Of a stretch of 64,000 nucleotides of DNA, positions 50,483-60,052 are shown one piece after another (the stretch's first letter is position 1; each line of letters begins with the position of its first letter). The stretch covers positions 1,736,001 through 1,800,000 of the forward strand of contig CAWFGX010000001.1 in the NCBI GenBank assembly GCA_963815375.1. The letters run 5' to 3'. The notes beneath the pieces are model-generated. The model had not been told where the DNA came from, ran no database searches, and was given only the letters and a program-made list of their open reading frames with translations. The stretch is from JASHPR01 sp963815375. Its GTDB lineage: Bacteria; Actinomycetota; Actinomycetes; Streptosporangiales; Streptosporangiaceae. The position numbers and the translations under genes are program-made.

Positions 50483-51520
50483 CTACTGTCGGCGGAATGC
50501 CGCACTGAGCGCCGGTGTGCCGATGTCCCACATGTTGTCGGCGACGTTGATCGTGACTCCTGGGGGAACGATCTGGTCGATGCGATCAAGCAGATCGCCG
50601 GGCAGGTCGATCCCGTCGGCAGCGAGGTAGCTGTCCAGGTGCTCCATGGTGCGCGGGCCGATGATCGCGGAGGTGACTGCGGGATGGCTGGTGACGAACG
50701 CGATCGCCATCTGGATGAGAGTCAGCCCAGCCTCGTCGGCCAGCGCGCCGAGCGCGTCGGCGGCGTCGAGCTTGGCGGCGTTCGACGGGTCGCTGGCGTC
50801 ATAGCGCGCTGGGAGGCGACGCAACCGCGCGGCGGAGCCTGGCCCACTGACCTGCTGGCCCTTGCGGTATTTGCCTGAGAGCCAGCCGCCTGCGAGTGGG
50901 CTGTAGGTCAGGACGCCCATTCCGTGGCGCTGGCAGGCCGGCAGCACGTCGTATTCGATCGCCCGGGTCAGCATGGAGTAAGGGGGCTGTTCGGTGCGGA
51001 ACCGTCCGTGACCGCGGCGATCGGAGACCCATTGAGCCTCGACGATCTCAGAAGCTGGAACCTTTGACGCGCCGAACGACCGGATCTTGCCGGCCTGCAC
51101 GAGGTCAGTCAGGGCGCTGAGAGTTTCGTCGATATCGGTGTCCCGGTCGGGAACGCCGACTTGGTAGAGGTCGATCCAGTCGGTTTGAAGCCGGCGCAGC
51201 GAGCCCTCGACTCCTTCGGTGATCCACCGGCGCGACGCTCCGCGGTGGTTGGGATCCTCGTCGAAAGGAGGGCCGAACCTGGTGGCGAGCACCACGTTCT
51301 CGCGCCGTCCGCCCGTCAGCGCCTTCCCGATGATCTCCTCCGACTCGCCATGGGAGTAGCCATCGGCGGTGTCGATGAAGTTGATCCCGGCGTCCAGCGC
51401 GCGGTGGATGATCTTGATCGACGCGTCGTGATCGGGATTGCCAAAGGCACCGAGCATCATCGCGCCCAGGCACAACTGGCTGACCGAGACGCCGGTGCCG
51501 CCCAGAGGCTGGTAATCCAT
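50483..51520 (-). CDS. Aldo/keto reductase with altered catalytic tetrad
   Basis: The 345-residue barrel opens YQPLGGTGVSVSQLCLGAMMLG. Asp and Tyr of the tetrad are present in NFIDTADGYSHGESEEIIGKAL. The catalytic Lys position reads VVLATRFG (Arg for Lys), and the His position reads DLYQVGVPD (Gly for His). The remaining parts (TEQPPYSMLTRAIE, TYSPLAGGWLSGKY, PRTMEHLDSYL) are normal for the family. AAGGAG precedes the ATG at 51520. It is divergent from a TetR gene. Activity is doubtful, or the role is non-catalytic. Confidence 0.88.
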   Translation of the reverse strand: MDYQPLGGTGVSVSQLCLGAMMLGAFGNPDHDASIKIIHRALDAGINFIDTADGYSHGESEEIIGKALTGGRRENVVLATRFGPPFDEDPNHRGASRRWITEGVEGSLRRLQTDWIDLYQVGVPDRDTDIDETLSALTDLVQAGKIRSFGASKVPASEIVEAQWVSDRRGHGRFRTEQPPYSMLTRAIEYDVLPACQRHGMGVLTYSPLAGGWLSGKYRKGQQVSGPGSAARLRRLPARYDASDPSNAAKLDAADALGALADEAGLTLIQMAIAFVTSHPAVTSAIIGPRTMEHLDSYLAADGIDLPGDLLDRIDQIVPPGVTINVADNMWDIGTPALSAAFRRQ

Positions 51521-51591
51521 GAAGAAGCTCCTTGAGTCGCCGCGAGTCAGTCGGGCCAGGTATGTACGATCAGATGCGTCAGCAGGCGGAG

Positions 51592-51637
51592 AGCCTGTCC
51601 ACTTCACTCTAACGACTAGCGGATAGCCTGTCCACTT
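51592..51637. promoter_or_regulatory. Direct repeat between the aldo/keto reductase and TetR genes
   Basis: AGCCTGTCCACTT occurs exactly at 51592 and 51625 (33-bp period, about three helical turns), 10 bp before the TetR start. This is a candidate binding site for the adjacent regulator. Confidence 0.7.
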
Positions 51638-51646
51638 GGATGACCA

Positions 51647-52207
51647 ATGCCCCCGAACCAGTTCCCATCACCGGCCAGGCGAGCCGACGCCGCGCGCAAC
51701 CGCGACAAGATCCTCGCGGCCGCCCGTTCCGCGTTCGCTGATCCGGAGGCCGAAATTTCGATGGCCGAGATCTCGCGACGTGCCGGCGTCGGCATGGCGA
51801 CTCTGTACCGCAACTTCCCCGGGCGCCGAGAACTCCTCGAGGCTCTGTACACCGACGAGGTCAACGCCGTCTGCACGGCCGCCAGCACCGTCGACGGCAA
51901 GACGCCCGGAGCGATTCTCACGGCTTGGCTGCACCGGTTCTTCGCTTTCGTCACCAGCAAGCGCCACATCGCCTCCGAGCTGCTTGAGCACACCGACCGC
52001 AGCAACCCCATATTCGACAGCAACCGCGCCCGAGTGATCGCCGCTGGCCGGCCGCTACTCACCGCCGCGCAGCGCGCTCATGAGGTCCGCGACGATCTCA
52101 CGCTTGAACAGATCCTCGACATGGTCATCGCCATCGCCACGATCCACGGCGACACCGGCTACCTCGAACCAATCCTCCAGACCGCACTCAACGGCCTTCG
52201 CCCCTGA
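51647..52207 (+). CDS. TetR-family transcriptional regulator
   Basis: The N-terminal helix-turn-helix is RRADAARNRDKILAAARSAFADPEAEISMAEISRRAGVGMATLYRNFPGRRELLEALY. The helical C-terminal domain (LTAWLHRFFAFVTSKRHIASELLEH, EQILDMVIAIATIHGDTGYLEPIL) is of the type seen in regulators next to aldo/keto reductases and SDRs. It is divergent from the reductase, whose expression it probably represses. Confidence 0.92.
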   Translation: MPPNQFPSPARRADAARNRDKILAAARSAFADPEAEISMAEISRRAGVGMATLYRNFPGRRELLEALYTDEVNAVCTAASTVDGKTPGAILTAWLHRFFAFVTSKRHIASELLEHTDRSNPIFDSNRARVIAAGRPLLTAAQRAHEVRDDLTLEQILDMVIAIATIHGDTGYLEPILQTALNGLRP

Positions 52208-52291
52208 CCGATGTGAAACCCGCCCCGGCATCTCACGCAGTCCGGTGGACGTTCATGGACGGCACCACGAGAACCCGCGCGGACTGGCGTG

Positions 52292-54397
52292 TCAGCCCCT
52301 GGGCCGCGGCTGGAGCTCGTCCAGCACGGCGGTGATCATCGGTGTCAGCCATTCGCTGAACTCGACTGACAGGTGGGACGTGTCCCTGAAGACCAGAAGG
52401 TTGCCCACCACGGCCGGGCAGACGTTGTCGGCGCACATCCAGTTCGCCGGGTCGACGAGCGTGACGCCGCCAAGCCTCTGCAGGGCCTGGTTGATGGCCT
52501 GGTGCCGGGCCGGATACGTGTAGGCGCGGCTCATCGGCAGGTTGCAGGCCTTGACGTCGCCAAGGTGGGCTGCCACGCATTCGGCAACGTTGTAGCTGGG
52601 GTAGGGGGTGTCCTCGAGATACACGATCTTCGCGCTGGTCGTCTGCTCGAGAGTGCGCACGGTGGACACCGTGGCGCCCGCATACGCGGTTGGCGACACG
52701 TTCGAGGCGGCCTCGTTGTCCGAGCCGGCCACGACCACGACGTTCGGTTTGAGCGCCGCGATGCGGCGCAGCGTCAGTGCCCGCCAGGTGTTGCACCCGG
52801 TGTACGTGGCATTCAGCTGGATGTCGAACACCGTCAGTTCCTGAGGGGGGCACCCGGATTTGGTCCAGTTGACGACGCGCCAGTGGGCGTAGATGCCGGC
52901 ATCGGTGAACGCCGGCTGCCACTGCTGCATGTGCGAGTCCCCGAACAGCACCACCGTGTACTTGCCGGTCGCGTCGCCGAACACGCACGGTCCCTGGGTG
53001 ATGGCGAAGATGCTGGCGTGGCAGCCGTTGTTGGACGACGAGGGCACGTCGTTATGCGCCGCCGCCGGCTGCGGGGTCAGGTTCCCGGGCGCATCCATCG
53101 TCTTCAGCCCCGCTGTGACCGCCGCCTTCATCTCGCGGGTAACGGCGGGAGTGGCATTGGACGCGTGGACGACGGTGGCATCGGCCCCCGAGCCGACGAG
53201 CTGCGGGGGGTTCGCCACGACCAGCACTGCCGCGACCACCGCCGAGCCCGACAAAGCCAGGCCGCCCGCGAACCACTGCAGGTTCGGCAGCCGCAGCGAC
53301 CGGGCGGGGTTCTCGATGAGCTTGAACGTGATGACGGCAGCTCCGAGTGATGCCGCGACGACCGCCACCCGCTGCGGCCAGCTCAGAGCGTGGCCGAGGA
53401 TCATGGGCGCGATGACCAGCATGGGCCAGTGCCACAGGTACCACGAGTAGGACATGCGGCCGACGAACTGCATTGGCCGCACGCCCAGCACCACCCCCGC
53501 ACCGCGCTGAGCCGCGCAGCCGCACGCGATGATCACGGCCGCCCCGACGACCGGGAGCGCCGCAGCCGAGCCCGGATACGGCGTCTGGTCGTTGTAGATG
53601 AAGGCGGAGGCGAGAACCGCGACCAGTCCCAGCCAGCCTCCGATCCACGCAGTGGGGCCGGGCAGCCGCGCCAGCTGGGACGCGCCCAGCGCCACCAGGC
53701 CACCCATGCCGAGCTCCCATGCGCGCGTGGCCAGCGAGAAGTAGGCCCACGGGGCATCGGTCTTTGTGACGGTGACCGACAAGTAGAAGGACAGCAGAAC
53801 GATCGCGGCGAGCAGCACGCCGAGGAGCGCGTTGCGGTGGCGCCGGCCGAGGTACACCACGAGCACGATCAGGATCGGCCAGCACAGGTAGAACTGCTCC
53901 TCGACCGCAAGCGACCAGAAGTGCTGCAGTGGCGATACCGCACTCCCAGCGTTGAGATAGTTGGTGCCTTCCACAGCGAGCCGGTAGTTGAGGCCATAGA
54001 ACGTGGTGAAGATCCCGTCGATGGCGATCGACCGGACCGACAGCGCCGGGGCCCAGATGCGGGCGGCCACCACGGTCGCCACCACGACCGTCATAGCCGC
54101 GGGCAGCAGCCGGCGAATCCGCCGGGTATAGAAGGTGGGCAGCGCCCGGATGCCGTGCTCGCCGACGGACTCCAGCAGCAACCGCGTAATCAGGAAACCG
54201 GAGATCACGAAGAACACGTCGACCCCGACGAACCCGCCGTGCACGCCGAGCAGGCCGGCGTGGTACAGGACCACCGAGAGCACCGCGATAGCCCGCAAAC
54301 CCTCGATGTCGGGCCGGAACTTGGCCGGCTTCGGCGGGTGCTCGGGATCAGGCCGGTCAGACGGGGCACCCTCAGATCGCCGCAGGGTGCTAGTCAT
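52292..54397 (-). CDS. Membrane acyltransferase 3 with C-terminal SGNH domain (OafA type)
   Basis: The 701-residue protein opens KFRPDIEGLRAIAVLSVVLYHAG, with the conserved Arg and His of acyltransferase-3. It has about ten further helices with FFVISGFLITRLL and FWSLAVEEQFYLCWPIL, and a C-terminal periplasmic SGNH domain. SGNH residues are in VVLFGDSHMQQW (Ser), VVVAGSDN (Asn) and DTSHLSVEFSEWL (Asp/His). Such proteins O-acetylate cell-surface polysaccharide. It is likely functionally linked to the GT-C gene upstream on the same strand (54635-56980). Confidence 0.93.
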   Translation of the reverse strand: MTSTLRRSEGAPSDRPDPEHPPKPAKFRPDIEGLRAIAVLSVVLYHAGLLGVHGGFVGVDVFFVISGFLITRLLLESVGEHGIRALPTFYTRRIRRLLPAAMTVVVATVVAARIWAPALSVRSIAIDGIFTTFYGLNYRLAVEGTNYLNAGSAVSPLQHFWSLAVEEQFYLCWPILIVLVVYLGRRHRNALLGVLLAAIVLLSFYLSVTVTKTDAPWAYFSLATRAWELGMGGLVALGASQLARLPGPTAWIGGWLGLVAVLASAFIYNDQTPYPGSAAALPVVGAAVIIACGCAAQRGAGVVLGVRPMQFVGRMSYSWYLWHWPMLVIAPMILGHALSWPQRVAVVAASLGAAVITFKLIENPARSLRLPNLQWFAGGLALSGSAVVAAVLVVANPPQLVGSGADATVVHASNATPAVTREMKAAVTAGLKTMDAPGNLTPQPAAAHNDVPSSSNNGCHASIFAITQGPCVFGDATGKYTVVLFGDSHMQQWQPAFTDAGIYAHWRVVNWTKSGCPPQELTVFDIQLNATYTGCNTWRALTLRRIAALKPNVVVVAGSDNEAASNVSPTAYAGATVSTVRTLEQTTSAKIVYLEDTPYPSYNVAECVAAHLGDVKACNLPMSRAYTYPARHQAINQALQRLGGVTLVDPANWMCADNVCPAVVGNLLVFRDTSHLSVEFSEWLTPMITAVLDELQPRPRG

Positions 54398-54634
54398 GGG
54401 GCGGCGGTCCTCCTGATGCGATCGATCGGTCTATGCTAAGCGGTCGGCTTGGGGCGATTTGGCGAACCCTGAACCCGGATGCCCAGCGAGCGGCAGAGCA
54501 CAGAGCCGCCGCGTCATCCACTTGCCCTGCCGGATTTTAAGCCATCAGGCACAACGCAAAAATTTGCGGAACGAGGCTGGCTCCTCATCGTCGAGGGCAG
54601 TCCACCTCGTAGCGTCCAGGCCAGCCGTCGCGGC

Positions 54635-56980
54635 CTACTGGGCGCCGCTGGCCGGGGCCAGCAGCAGGTAGAACGGCTGTCCGTCCAGACCGAGGTTGAT
54701 CTGGCGGGCGCTCGGGTAGCGGTGCATGAAGTACTGCGCCTCCGGCGCATCGAGGTTCGGGGTGACCAGCGCCTGAGTGCGCGCCACCACGTATGTCCTG
54801 AAGTAAGCCATGTAGGCCCGAAGCTGCGGCACGTTGATGACTGTCGTGTACGGGTCGTACTGGACCGGGGCTGGGGTCAGATCGGCCACGAAGTAGATAA
54901 GGCCGGGGTAACCGTCGGGGATGCCTACGACGTAGGTGGTGCGGTTGCCGACGAGCGTGTGCAGGCGGTTCATCGTGGCGATGAAGGACCGCATCGTCTG
55001 GTGACCGGACTGGCAGCAGTTTGGTGCCTCGGCCAGCCCGGCGCCGACCCGGCTGGCAGCCACGGTTGCGGGCTGGCGGGCCTGGGCGGCGGCGAGATGC
55101 TGGCGGTCCAGGAAGGGCGCCTCGGCCGCGGTGTGCACTCCAGACCACGAGTACGCGGCATATGGCAGCAGCGCGAACGATGCCGCGGCCAGGGCCACGC
55201 CAGCCCCGATGAGCATTGCCCGGCGCTGAGCGCCGAGCAGCCGCGGCAATATCGTGACGGCCGCGACCACCAGCACCGGGACGGCGAGCATTGTCGCGGT
55301 CATGTCTGTGGTGTCCGCGCGCAGCATCGCGCCCTCGTACAGCAGGATCGTGATCAGCAGCGACCCGGCCAGCAGCGTCCGCTGCCGCGACCACCGCGTG
55401 GCGATTCGCAGCGGCCGGACCTCGAACACCAGCGCCACCGCGATGACTCCGAGCACGAACGGCAGTGCGTAGAACATCGTCGTCAGCGGGGACGGCAGGT
55501 GGCTGTCCTGCTGCCACGGAACGTTGCTCCAGCCTCCGGCAACCGCGATGGGGTACTGGAAGTACCGGTGCAGGAACTCCCCCAGATGTCCGACCGCGGC
55601 CCAGAACCCCAAGATCGGCAGCCAGACCACCGCGAAGCCAGCGGCCGCAGCGGCGAGCCCGGAAGCCACCGCCTTCCCGGAGGACGACCCGGTGAGCAGG
55701 AGCAGGGCGCTCAGCGCCAGCGAACCGATAATGCCGCCGAGCAGGTTCTCCTGCCCCATGTAGCACATGACGCCCCAGACCAGGCCGAGGACGGCCCCTC
55801 CGGCGAGGCCCCGCCACGACGGGCAGCGCCGGATAACCGCGGGCAGCAGAAGGATGAGCGCGACCGCGCCGACGTAGCGGAGCGGGTTAGCCCACCCCCA
55901 GTAGCTCGCGAACTGCCCGGTCGACTTGAAGGCGAACTCCTGCATCGCCGGGTAGACCAGCGCGGACAGCAGCGAGATCGCCAGGCCGCGGATGTACCCG
56001 AACGCCAGGAAAAAGATCACGAACAGCATCGATATCCCGGCCCACGCCAGCAGCGCCCACGCCTGCCGGAAACCCACTATCGAGAACGAGGTCAGGTGGC
56101 GCATCAGCCAGTAGCAGGCAAGCTGGGTCCCCGGGCCAAACTGGGTCCCGGCTACACCGGTGTCCGGCATGTGGCCCGTGGCGATCGCCTGGAACCCGGG
56201 CAGGAAGACTTCCTCCTGGTAGGTAACGCCTGTGGTGTTCTGGCTCAGGTACCACGGCGGCCCGACGAAGTACCAGGCAAGGACGAGGGCGGTGGCGACC
56301 CCGGCTGCCACAATCAGTGGCCGGCGCCACCGTGGCGCCCGGGCCGTCACATCTCGCTGACTGGCGCCCGTGGAGGCAACTGGGTCCGTGCTGAGATCCG
56401 GCCCGCCCGCACTGCGGTGCGGGACCAGGGCGGCTAGCCAGGCTCGCCAGCTTGACGGCCGGTCGCGTGCAGCCCGCAGCACCCGCGCCGCCGCGGTCAG
56501 GAACAGCATCGGGGCCAAGGCGCCGAGCAGGTAAGCGGTGGTCTCCCAGCGCTTGTCGGTGAACTGGAAGTTGATCCACTGCACAGTTGGCGGGAACGTG
56601 GCCTTGGCGCGGTAGTAGACCACGACCAGCAGGAACGGAAACCACGCCGCCAGAGCCAGCCATACCGCGGCCCGCGTCTCCGGGTCCACAGTCCGGTCCA
56701 GCCATGCTGACCGGACCCAGCCAGTGCGCAGCAGCGAGAGAATCCCTAGCATCGCGCTCACCAGCAGCGCGGCGAACGCCGCGTAGACCATGTCCCGCTG
56801 AGGCCCGCGCAATACGCCACCTGGATGGACGACCGACGCGATTGCCATCGTCCCCAGGCTGGTCACCGCCAGTGAAGCCAGCGCAGCCCGGTAGAACGGC
56901 CGCGGGCCAGCGTCCGCCAGGCGCAGCGCCCGGCCCAGCAGCCTGGACGATTCGCCGCTGGTCGGGGTCTTGACGGCCAC
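54635..56980 (-). CDS. Large GT-C-type membrane glycosyltransferase-like protein
   Basis: About 780 residues with some 13-14 hydrophobic helices and a C-terminal extracytoplasmic domain of about 190 residues. The first large loop after the fourth helix contains WINFQFTDKRWETTAY. Later come YQEEVFLPGFQAIATGHMPDTGVAGTQFGPGTQL, where an acidic pair may be the GT-C site, and WGVMCYMGQENLLGG. The family is not named with certainty; arabinosyl- and mannosyltransferase-like proteins of actinobacteria share this layout. The GTG at 56980 has AGAGGAG upstream. The gap to the acyltransferase (54398-54634) holds no gene. Confidence 0.68.
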   Translation of the reverse strand: MAVKTPTSGESSRLLGRALRLADAGPRPFYRAALASLAVTSLGTMAIASVVHPGGVLRGPQRDMVYAAFAALLVSAMLGILSLLRTGWVRSAWLDRTVDPETRAAVWLALAAWFPFLLVVVYYRAKATFPPTVQWINFQFTDKRWETTAYLLGALAPMLFLTAAARVLRAARDRPSSWRAWLAALVPHRSAGGPDLSTDPVASTGASQRDVTARAPRWRRPLIVAAGVATALVLAWYFVGPPWYLSQNTTGVTYQEEVFLPGFQAIATGHMPDTGVAGTQFGPGTQLACYWLMRHLTSFSIVGFRQAWALLAWAGISMLFVIFFLAFGYIRGLAISLLSALVYPAMQEFAFKSTGQFASYWGWANPLRYVGAVALILLLPAVIRRCPSWRGLAGGAVLGLVWGVMCYMGQENLLGGIIGSLALSALLLLTGSSSGKAVASGLAAAAAGFAVVWLPILGFWAAVGHLGEFLHRYFQYPIAVAGGWSNVPWQQDSHLPSPLTTMFYALPFVLGVIAVALVFEVRPLRIATRWSRQRTLLAGSLLITILLYEGAMLRADTTDMTATMLAVPVLVVAAVTILPRLLGAQRRAMLIGAGVALAAASFALLPYAAYSWSGVHTAAEAPFLDRQHLAAAQARQPATVAASRVGAGLAEAPNCCQSGHQTMRSFIATMNRLHTLVGNRTTYVVGIPDGYPGLIYFVADLTPAPVQYDPYTTVINVPQLRAYMAYFRTYVVARTQALVTPNLDAPEAQYFMHRYPSARQINLGLDGQPFYLLLAPASGAQ

Positions 56981-57103
56981 GGATGCTCCTCTGCCGGTTT
57001 GTCCAGGCCTTGCCGGGAGCATAGTAGGCGCGCCACCAGCAGGGCGGCGCGCCTAACCTGCAGATCGCCGATCCGGAGACCAGCGGCCGTGGGCGAAACC
57101 CGG

Positions 57104-57646
57104 CTAGCCGGGGGTGACGCCGCGCGAGCGGGCCAGGTCTTCCAGCCCGTAGCGCTCGATGTGCTCCGGGTCGGACAGGCTGATCGTACGCAGGCCCTGG
57201 GCGGTGAGGCGCTGGTTGATCTCGTCGAACCGCTCGCGGACGATCTCCTTCTCGGCCTCGGTGATCCGGCCGCGGTGCGGCGTCCCGGCATGGGCCACGC
57301 TGGCATAGGCTGCCCGGTCGCTCGCCACCGCGACTCGAGGACCCCGGCGCGCGGGCCGCGCCGTGTGCAGCACATCGCACATCGCCTTCTCAGTGGCGAG
57401 CTTGTCGAACGACTCCGCGTCCATGGCCACCTGGTGCGGGCCGTCGTCCCCGGGCAGGTACAGATCCACGACGGCCAGCCGCAGGGCCGCCTTCTCGATA
57501 GCCCGGGCCTCGTCGGCGTGGGCCTCGATCTCCACCGGCCGGTCGCCGAGCTCAGGGTGCTGGCGGATCACGATGCGGGCGACCGCGTCGTCGTGGGTGA
57601 TGAGCTCGCCGCTGAGGTCGCTGAACCTGACGGTCTTCTGACCCAC
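57104..57646 (-). CDS. Conserved hypothetical protein
   Basis: The protein has 180 residues. It reads KTVRFSDLSGELITHDDAVARIVIRQHP, then VEIEAHADEARAIEKAALRLAVVDLYLPGDDGPHQVAMDAESFDKLA. The C-terminal part has a basic linker and GRITEAEKEIVRERFDEINQRLTAQGLRTI. Repeated Glu/Asp/Ala patterns suggest a small alpha/beta domain plus a helical tail. The GTG at 57646 has a near-perfect AAAGGAGG. Similar proteins occur in other actinobacteria, but I know of no assigned function. Confidence 0.75.
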   Translation of the reverse strand: MGQKTVRFSDLSGELITHDDAVARIVIRQHPELGDRPVEIEAHADEARAIEKAALRLAVVDLYLPGDDGPHQVAMDAESFDKLATEKAMCDVLHTARPARRGPRVAVASDRAAYASVAHAGTPHRGRITEAEKEIVRERFDEINQRLTAQGLRTISLSDPEHIERYGLEDLARSRGVTPG

Positions 57647-57888
57647 TTCCGGCCTCCTTTGGCCCTGGCTATGTACCTGCCTACCCTGCACGAAATGCCC
57701 ACCGTTGTCAAACATGAGTTCGAGTCATTCTGAACGCGCTACGCTATGGTCGCCTATCTGCGCGAACGCTGGCGGATCTTTTTCCCGTGGCTGGGGCGAG
57801 AAAGGCCTGGCTGCTGGCGGCCTGTTCTGGGCGCGAGTGACGTACGGGCGCAGGCGCTGTTCGTAACGGGCGAGGGCGGGCAGGTGAG

Positions 57889-58860
57889 TCAGCGGGTTCG
57901 GCGGCCGCGGACGGCACTGCGGACCGCGGCCGTCCTGGTAACCGGGCGGAACTCGTCAGACGCGGCCGACAGCGCCTGGTACTCGGCGTCGGTGAGGTCA
58001 ATCTCGGCGGCGGCTGCGTTGCTCTCAACCTGCGCGACGCTGGACGCGCCCGGGATCGCAACGACAGCCGGGTGATGGATCACCCAGGCCAGCGCGACCT
58101 GTGCGGGCGTGGCCGAGTGCGCATCCGCCACCTCGCGCAGAGCCGCGATCAGGCCGCTGGCACGGTCCAGGTTGGCCGGGCGGAAGAGCGGGCTGAAAGC
58201 CCGGACCCGGTTGGCCTGCCGGCTGCCACGGTGGTACTTGCCTGACAGCAGGCCTTGGGCCAGCGGGCTGTAGGCGATCACCATGCGCTCGCTGGACTGT
58301 GCGTACTCCAGGAGGCCGTGCTCGGGCTTGCGGTCGGCAAGACTGTAGCTGACCTGGTTACTCAGCACGCGGCTGCCCAGAGCCCGCTCAGCGGCCTGCC
58401 ACCGCTCCAGGGAGTAGTTGCTGACCCCGACCTCGCGGACCAGCCCGGTCCGCTGCAGCGCGCGCATGCCGCGCATGGTCGTGCCGTCGCGAACTACAGG
58501 GTTGGGCTGGTGCACCTGATACAGGTCCAGGTGGTGCACGCCCAGCCGGTTCGCGCTGGCCACTGCTCGCTGCTCGACGACTGGGGCAGCAGGCAGCACC
58601 GGGAAGATCTTGGTCGCCAGGAAGACAGATTCCCGGTCATCGCCCAGGGCCTCGCCGAGGATCCGCTCGCTGCGGCCAAACCCGTAGATCTCGGCGGTGT
58701 CGAACAGGGTCACGCCGAGCTCGATCGCCCGCCGGACGATGGCGCGTGCCTCGTCGTTCGCGTACGACTCGCCGTACCCCCATTCCCTGGAGCCGAACTG
58801 CCACGCACCCAGGCCAATCTTGGAAATCTTCTTCGCGGTCTCGACCGCCAGATAGCGCAT
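57889..58860 (-). CDS. Aldo/keto reductase with complete catalytic tetrad
   Basis: The 323-residue protein reads ISKIGLGAWQFGSREWGYGESY, FDTAEIYGFGRSERILGEAL (Asp and Tyr), FLATKIFP (Lys) and DLYQVHQPN (His). The cofactor region is IAYSPLAQGLLSGKYH and IPGASSVAQVESN. All four catalytic residues are present, in contrast to the reductase at 50.5 kb. NADPH use is likely from the family. It lies 27 bp after the EcsC-like gene on the same strand. Confidence 0.92.
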   Translation of the reverse strand: MRYLAVETAKKISKIGLGAWQFGSREWGYGESYANDEARAIVRRAIELGVTLFDTAEIYGFGRSERILGEALGDDRESVFLATKIFPVLPAAPVVEQRAVASANRLGVHHLDLYQVHQPNPVVRDGTTMRGMRALQRTGLVREVGVSNYSLERWQAAERALGSRVLSNQVSYSLADRKPEHGLLEYAQSSERMVIAYSPLAQGLLSGKYHRGSRQANRVRAFSPLFRPANLDRASGLIAALREVADAHSATPAQVALAWVIHHPAVVAIPGASSVAQVESNAAAAEIDLTDAEYQALSAASDEFRPVTRTAAVRSAVRGRRTR

Positions 58861-58887
58861 CGTCCTAGTATCGGGCCGCGGAACGGC

Positions 58888-59985
58888 TCAGTCCCGCCAA
58901 TCACTTTCCGCCTGGGGCAGTCGGCTCCGCAAATCTTTGCGCACGTCGCCGCCGAGATTGCGGGTCTCCCGCTGGTTCAGTGCGGCACCGGCCACGGCCC
59001 CGGTGAGCAGCGGCCCGAGCGACAGCACGCTGCGCCCGGCGCGGGCCAGGAGCCGCCGCTGCAGCCGCCGGCGCAGCGGCGAGCCGGCTACCAGGATGAG
59101 CCCAGCAGGGGCGAAGCTAATGCCGCGCCGGTGCGCCCACGCGCCGACGTAAGCCAGCATGCGCTCGGCCGTCGAGCCGGGCGCGCGCTCCCCGTAGACC
59201 TCGTGCAGCTCGGCGACCAGCTTGATCTCGATGCCGACCACAGCCAGAGTCTCGACCACGACCTCGACAGGCGCGCTGGGCAGCGGCAGCACCAGGGCAG
59301 CGCCGGTTCCCATGCCCACCAGGGCGGCCGAGCGGGCAGCGTTGTTGATCAGGGTGTCGGCGAGATCCTCGCGGCTGAGCCCAGGATGCTGAGCCCGGAG
59401 CCGTTCCAGGTCCCGAACTGGCAGCCGGGGGGCCATGGTCAGCACCTGCCCGGTCAGCCAGCGCCCGGCTGACTGCATCCCGCGCCAGCTCGCCTGGCCG
59501 CCCGACCGGAACCCGCGCCAGCCGACCTGACCGCCGGAGACTACGGCGCGCCGGCCTGCGTCGCTGCCGGACGCCACCGCGCGCCGGCCCGCGTCGCTGC
59601 CGGACACGACCGCGCGCCCGGCCTGCGCGCCGGACTGCGCCGCGCGCCGCCCACCGGACTGGACCACCCAGCGGCCACCGGACTGCGCGACCCGCCGGCC
59701 GCCCGACACTAGCCCGTGCCATCCGGCCTGCCCGCGCGACCGCACCCCGTGCAAGCCCGCCTGCCCGCCCGAGGCCACCCCGGGCAAGCCCGTCTGCCCG
59801 CCGGACGCCACCACGCGGCGCCCCGCTTCCCCACTGCGCCCAGCGATCCGGGAGATCGTCGCGGCGACGTTGCGGACACGTGACTGAGACGGGGCCTCGC
59901 TCACCTCGCCGACGAGCTCCGCGACCTCCTGCGGCAGCTCTGCCGACGTCGGCTCGCTGTCTGGCCCGTGCCCAGAGTTCTCCAT
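58888..59985 (-). CDS. EcsC-like protein with a Ser-Gly-rich tandem repeat region
   Basis: Residues about 1-45 are acidic. Residues about 55-170 contain around twelve degenerate 8-11 residue repeats starting SGG or SGS (SGGQTGLPGVA, SGSDAGRRAVA, SGGRRVAQ and so on). Residues about 185-340 resemble an EcsC-type membrane-associated domain: DLADTLINNAARSAALVGMGTGAALVLPLPSAPVEVVVETLAVVGIEIKLVAELHEVYG, then hydrophobic GLILVAG and LSLGPLLTGAVAGAAL. The function is unknown. The repeats are rich in Arg and Trp, which could suit an amphipathic surface. Confidence 0.65.
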   Translation of the reverse strand: MENSGHGPDSEPTSAELPQEVAELVGEVSEAPSQSRVRNVAATISRIAGRSGEAGRRVVASGGQTGLPGVASGGQAGLHGVRSRGQAGWHGLVSGGRRVAQSGGRWVVQSGGRRAAQSGAQAGRAVVSGSDAGRRAVASGSDAGRRAVVSGGQVGWRGFRSGGQASWRGMQSAGRWLTGQVLTMAPRLPVRDLERLRAQHPGLSREDLADTLINNAARSAALVGMGTGAALVLPLPSAPVEVVVETLAVVGIEIKLVAELHEVYGERAPGSTAERMLAYVGAWAHRRGISFAPAGLILVAGSPLRRRLQRRLLARAGRSVLSLGPLLTGAVAGAALNQRETRNLGGDVRKDLRSRLPQAESDWRD

Positions 59986-60052
59986 GCGCAACCACCTACC
60001 CCCATGGCCCGCTGACATGCTAATCAGGTCACGGGCCGCATAAGGTCGCAGC

